From Luteococcus sp052116585 (GTDB lineage: Bacteria; Actinomycetota; Actinomycetes; Propionibacteriales; Propionibacteriaceae), in NCBI RefSeq assembly GCF_052116585.1, contig NZ_JBQKKT010000045.1, positions 1 to 5,181 of the forward strand: a stretch of 5,181 nucleotides of DNA. The letters are read 5' to 3'. Below, one piece after another: positions 5,071 through 5,181 of the stretch. Position 1 is the stretch's first letter; every line of letters starts with the position of its first letter. The translations under genes and the position numbers were made by a program. Under the pieces are notes generated by a model, which worked only from the letters and a program-made list of their open reading frames with translations, had not been told where the DNA came from and did no database searches.

Positions 5071-5103
5071 CATGGCACCCCTCTGTGTCAAGGGTGGCTC
5101 ATG
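5071..5103 (+). terminator. Possible hairpin after the deaminase-ASCH gene
   Basis: CACCC (5076-5080) pairs with GGGTG (5092-5096) across an 11-base loop, and outer CATG (5071-5074) pairs with CATG (5100-5103) across an internal loop. It begins 18 bases after the stop codon. With only nine pairs and no T-tract it is a weak terminator candidate. The same bases could instead be the edge of an insertion sequence. Confidence 0.3.
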
Positions 5104-5181
5104 ACGCGATCGGCAGCGGCGTCGTAAGGTCGGGGTCAGCGGGTTCGGGAAGTGACTTCTTCGAAGTGCTGGTGTGGGACT
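5104..5181. other. Right-hand edge, no gene recognised
   Basis: No open frame on either strand here has a recognisable family signature. The only structure is a trio of half-sites GAAGT (5149-5153), ACTTC (5155-5159) and GAAGT (5163-5167), in which the middle one can pair with either neighbour. TAAGGT at 5125-5130, 18 bp after ATGACG, resembles a weak rightward promoter. Any gene it would serve lies outside the window. Confidence 0.3.

Noticed and set aside
1..5181. tRNA, rRNA or CRISPR array
   Set aside because: No cloverleaf with a GTTCRA T-loop, no rRNA-like conserved blocks and no regularly spaced direct repeats were seen on either strand.

Overview
The window is GC-rich throughout, uses GTG as well as ATG starts, and packs its genes tightly. 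This suggests a chromosomal accessory region of a high-GC actinobacterium; the genus cannot be told from the sequence.

Layout, left to right. Positions 2-160 (+) are the last 52 codons of an IS110-family transposase cut by the window edge. Converging on it is a chloramphenicol 3-O-phosphotransferase-like kinase (195-734, -). Divergent from that is a RimJ/RimL-type GNAT acetyltransferase (833-1327, +), which appears to start on a leaderless GTG and is followed by a strong nested hairpin (1331-1362). A long-type S33 alpha/beta hydrolase of the proline iminopeptidase kind follows (1475-2722, +). It converges on a small VOC/bleomycin-resistance-like gene (2743-3170, -) that is broken by a one-base frameshift at about 2824. 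Upstream of the VOC gene on the same strand is a LacI-family repressor (3228-4262, -). Divergent from the repressor is a two-domain protein (4372-5052, +), with an N-terminal blasticidin-S-deaminase-like domain fused to a C-terminal ASCH domain. The last 129 bases hold no recognisable gene.

Reading as a whole. Several of these genes resemble small-molecule inactivation enzymes: a chloramphenicol kinase homologue, a GNAT, a bleomycin-resistance-type VOC protein and a blasticidin deaminase homologue. They sit beside an insertion-sequence remnant, so the segment reads as an acquired detoxification or self-protection patch. That function is inferred; the true substrates are not visible.

The most interesting unit is the lacI / deaminase-ASCH divergent pair. 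Its intergenic region carries an 18-bp near-perfect palindrome with a central CG, as LacI-family operators have, and it overlaps a good -10 for the repressor gene. The fused protein joins a cytidine-deaminase-fold active site to an ASCH domain carrying the Lys/Thr pair used by the N4-acetylcytidine amidohydrolase YqfB. It could therefore be a single-polypeptide system that strips and deaminates a modified cytosine nucleoside or a cytosine-nucleoside antibiotic.
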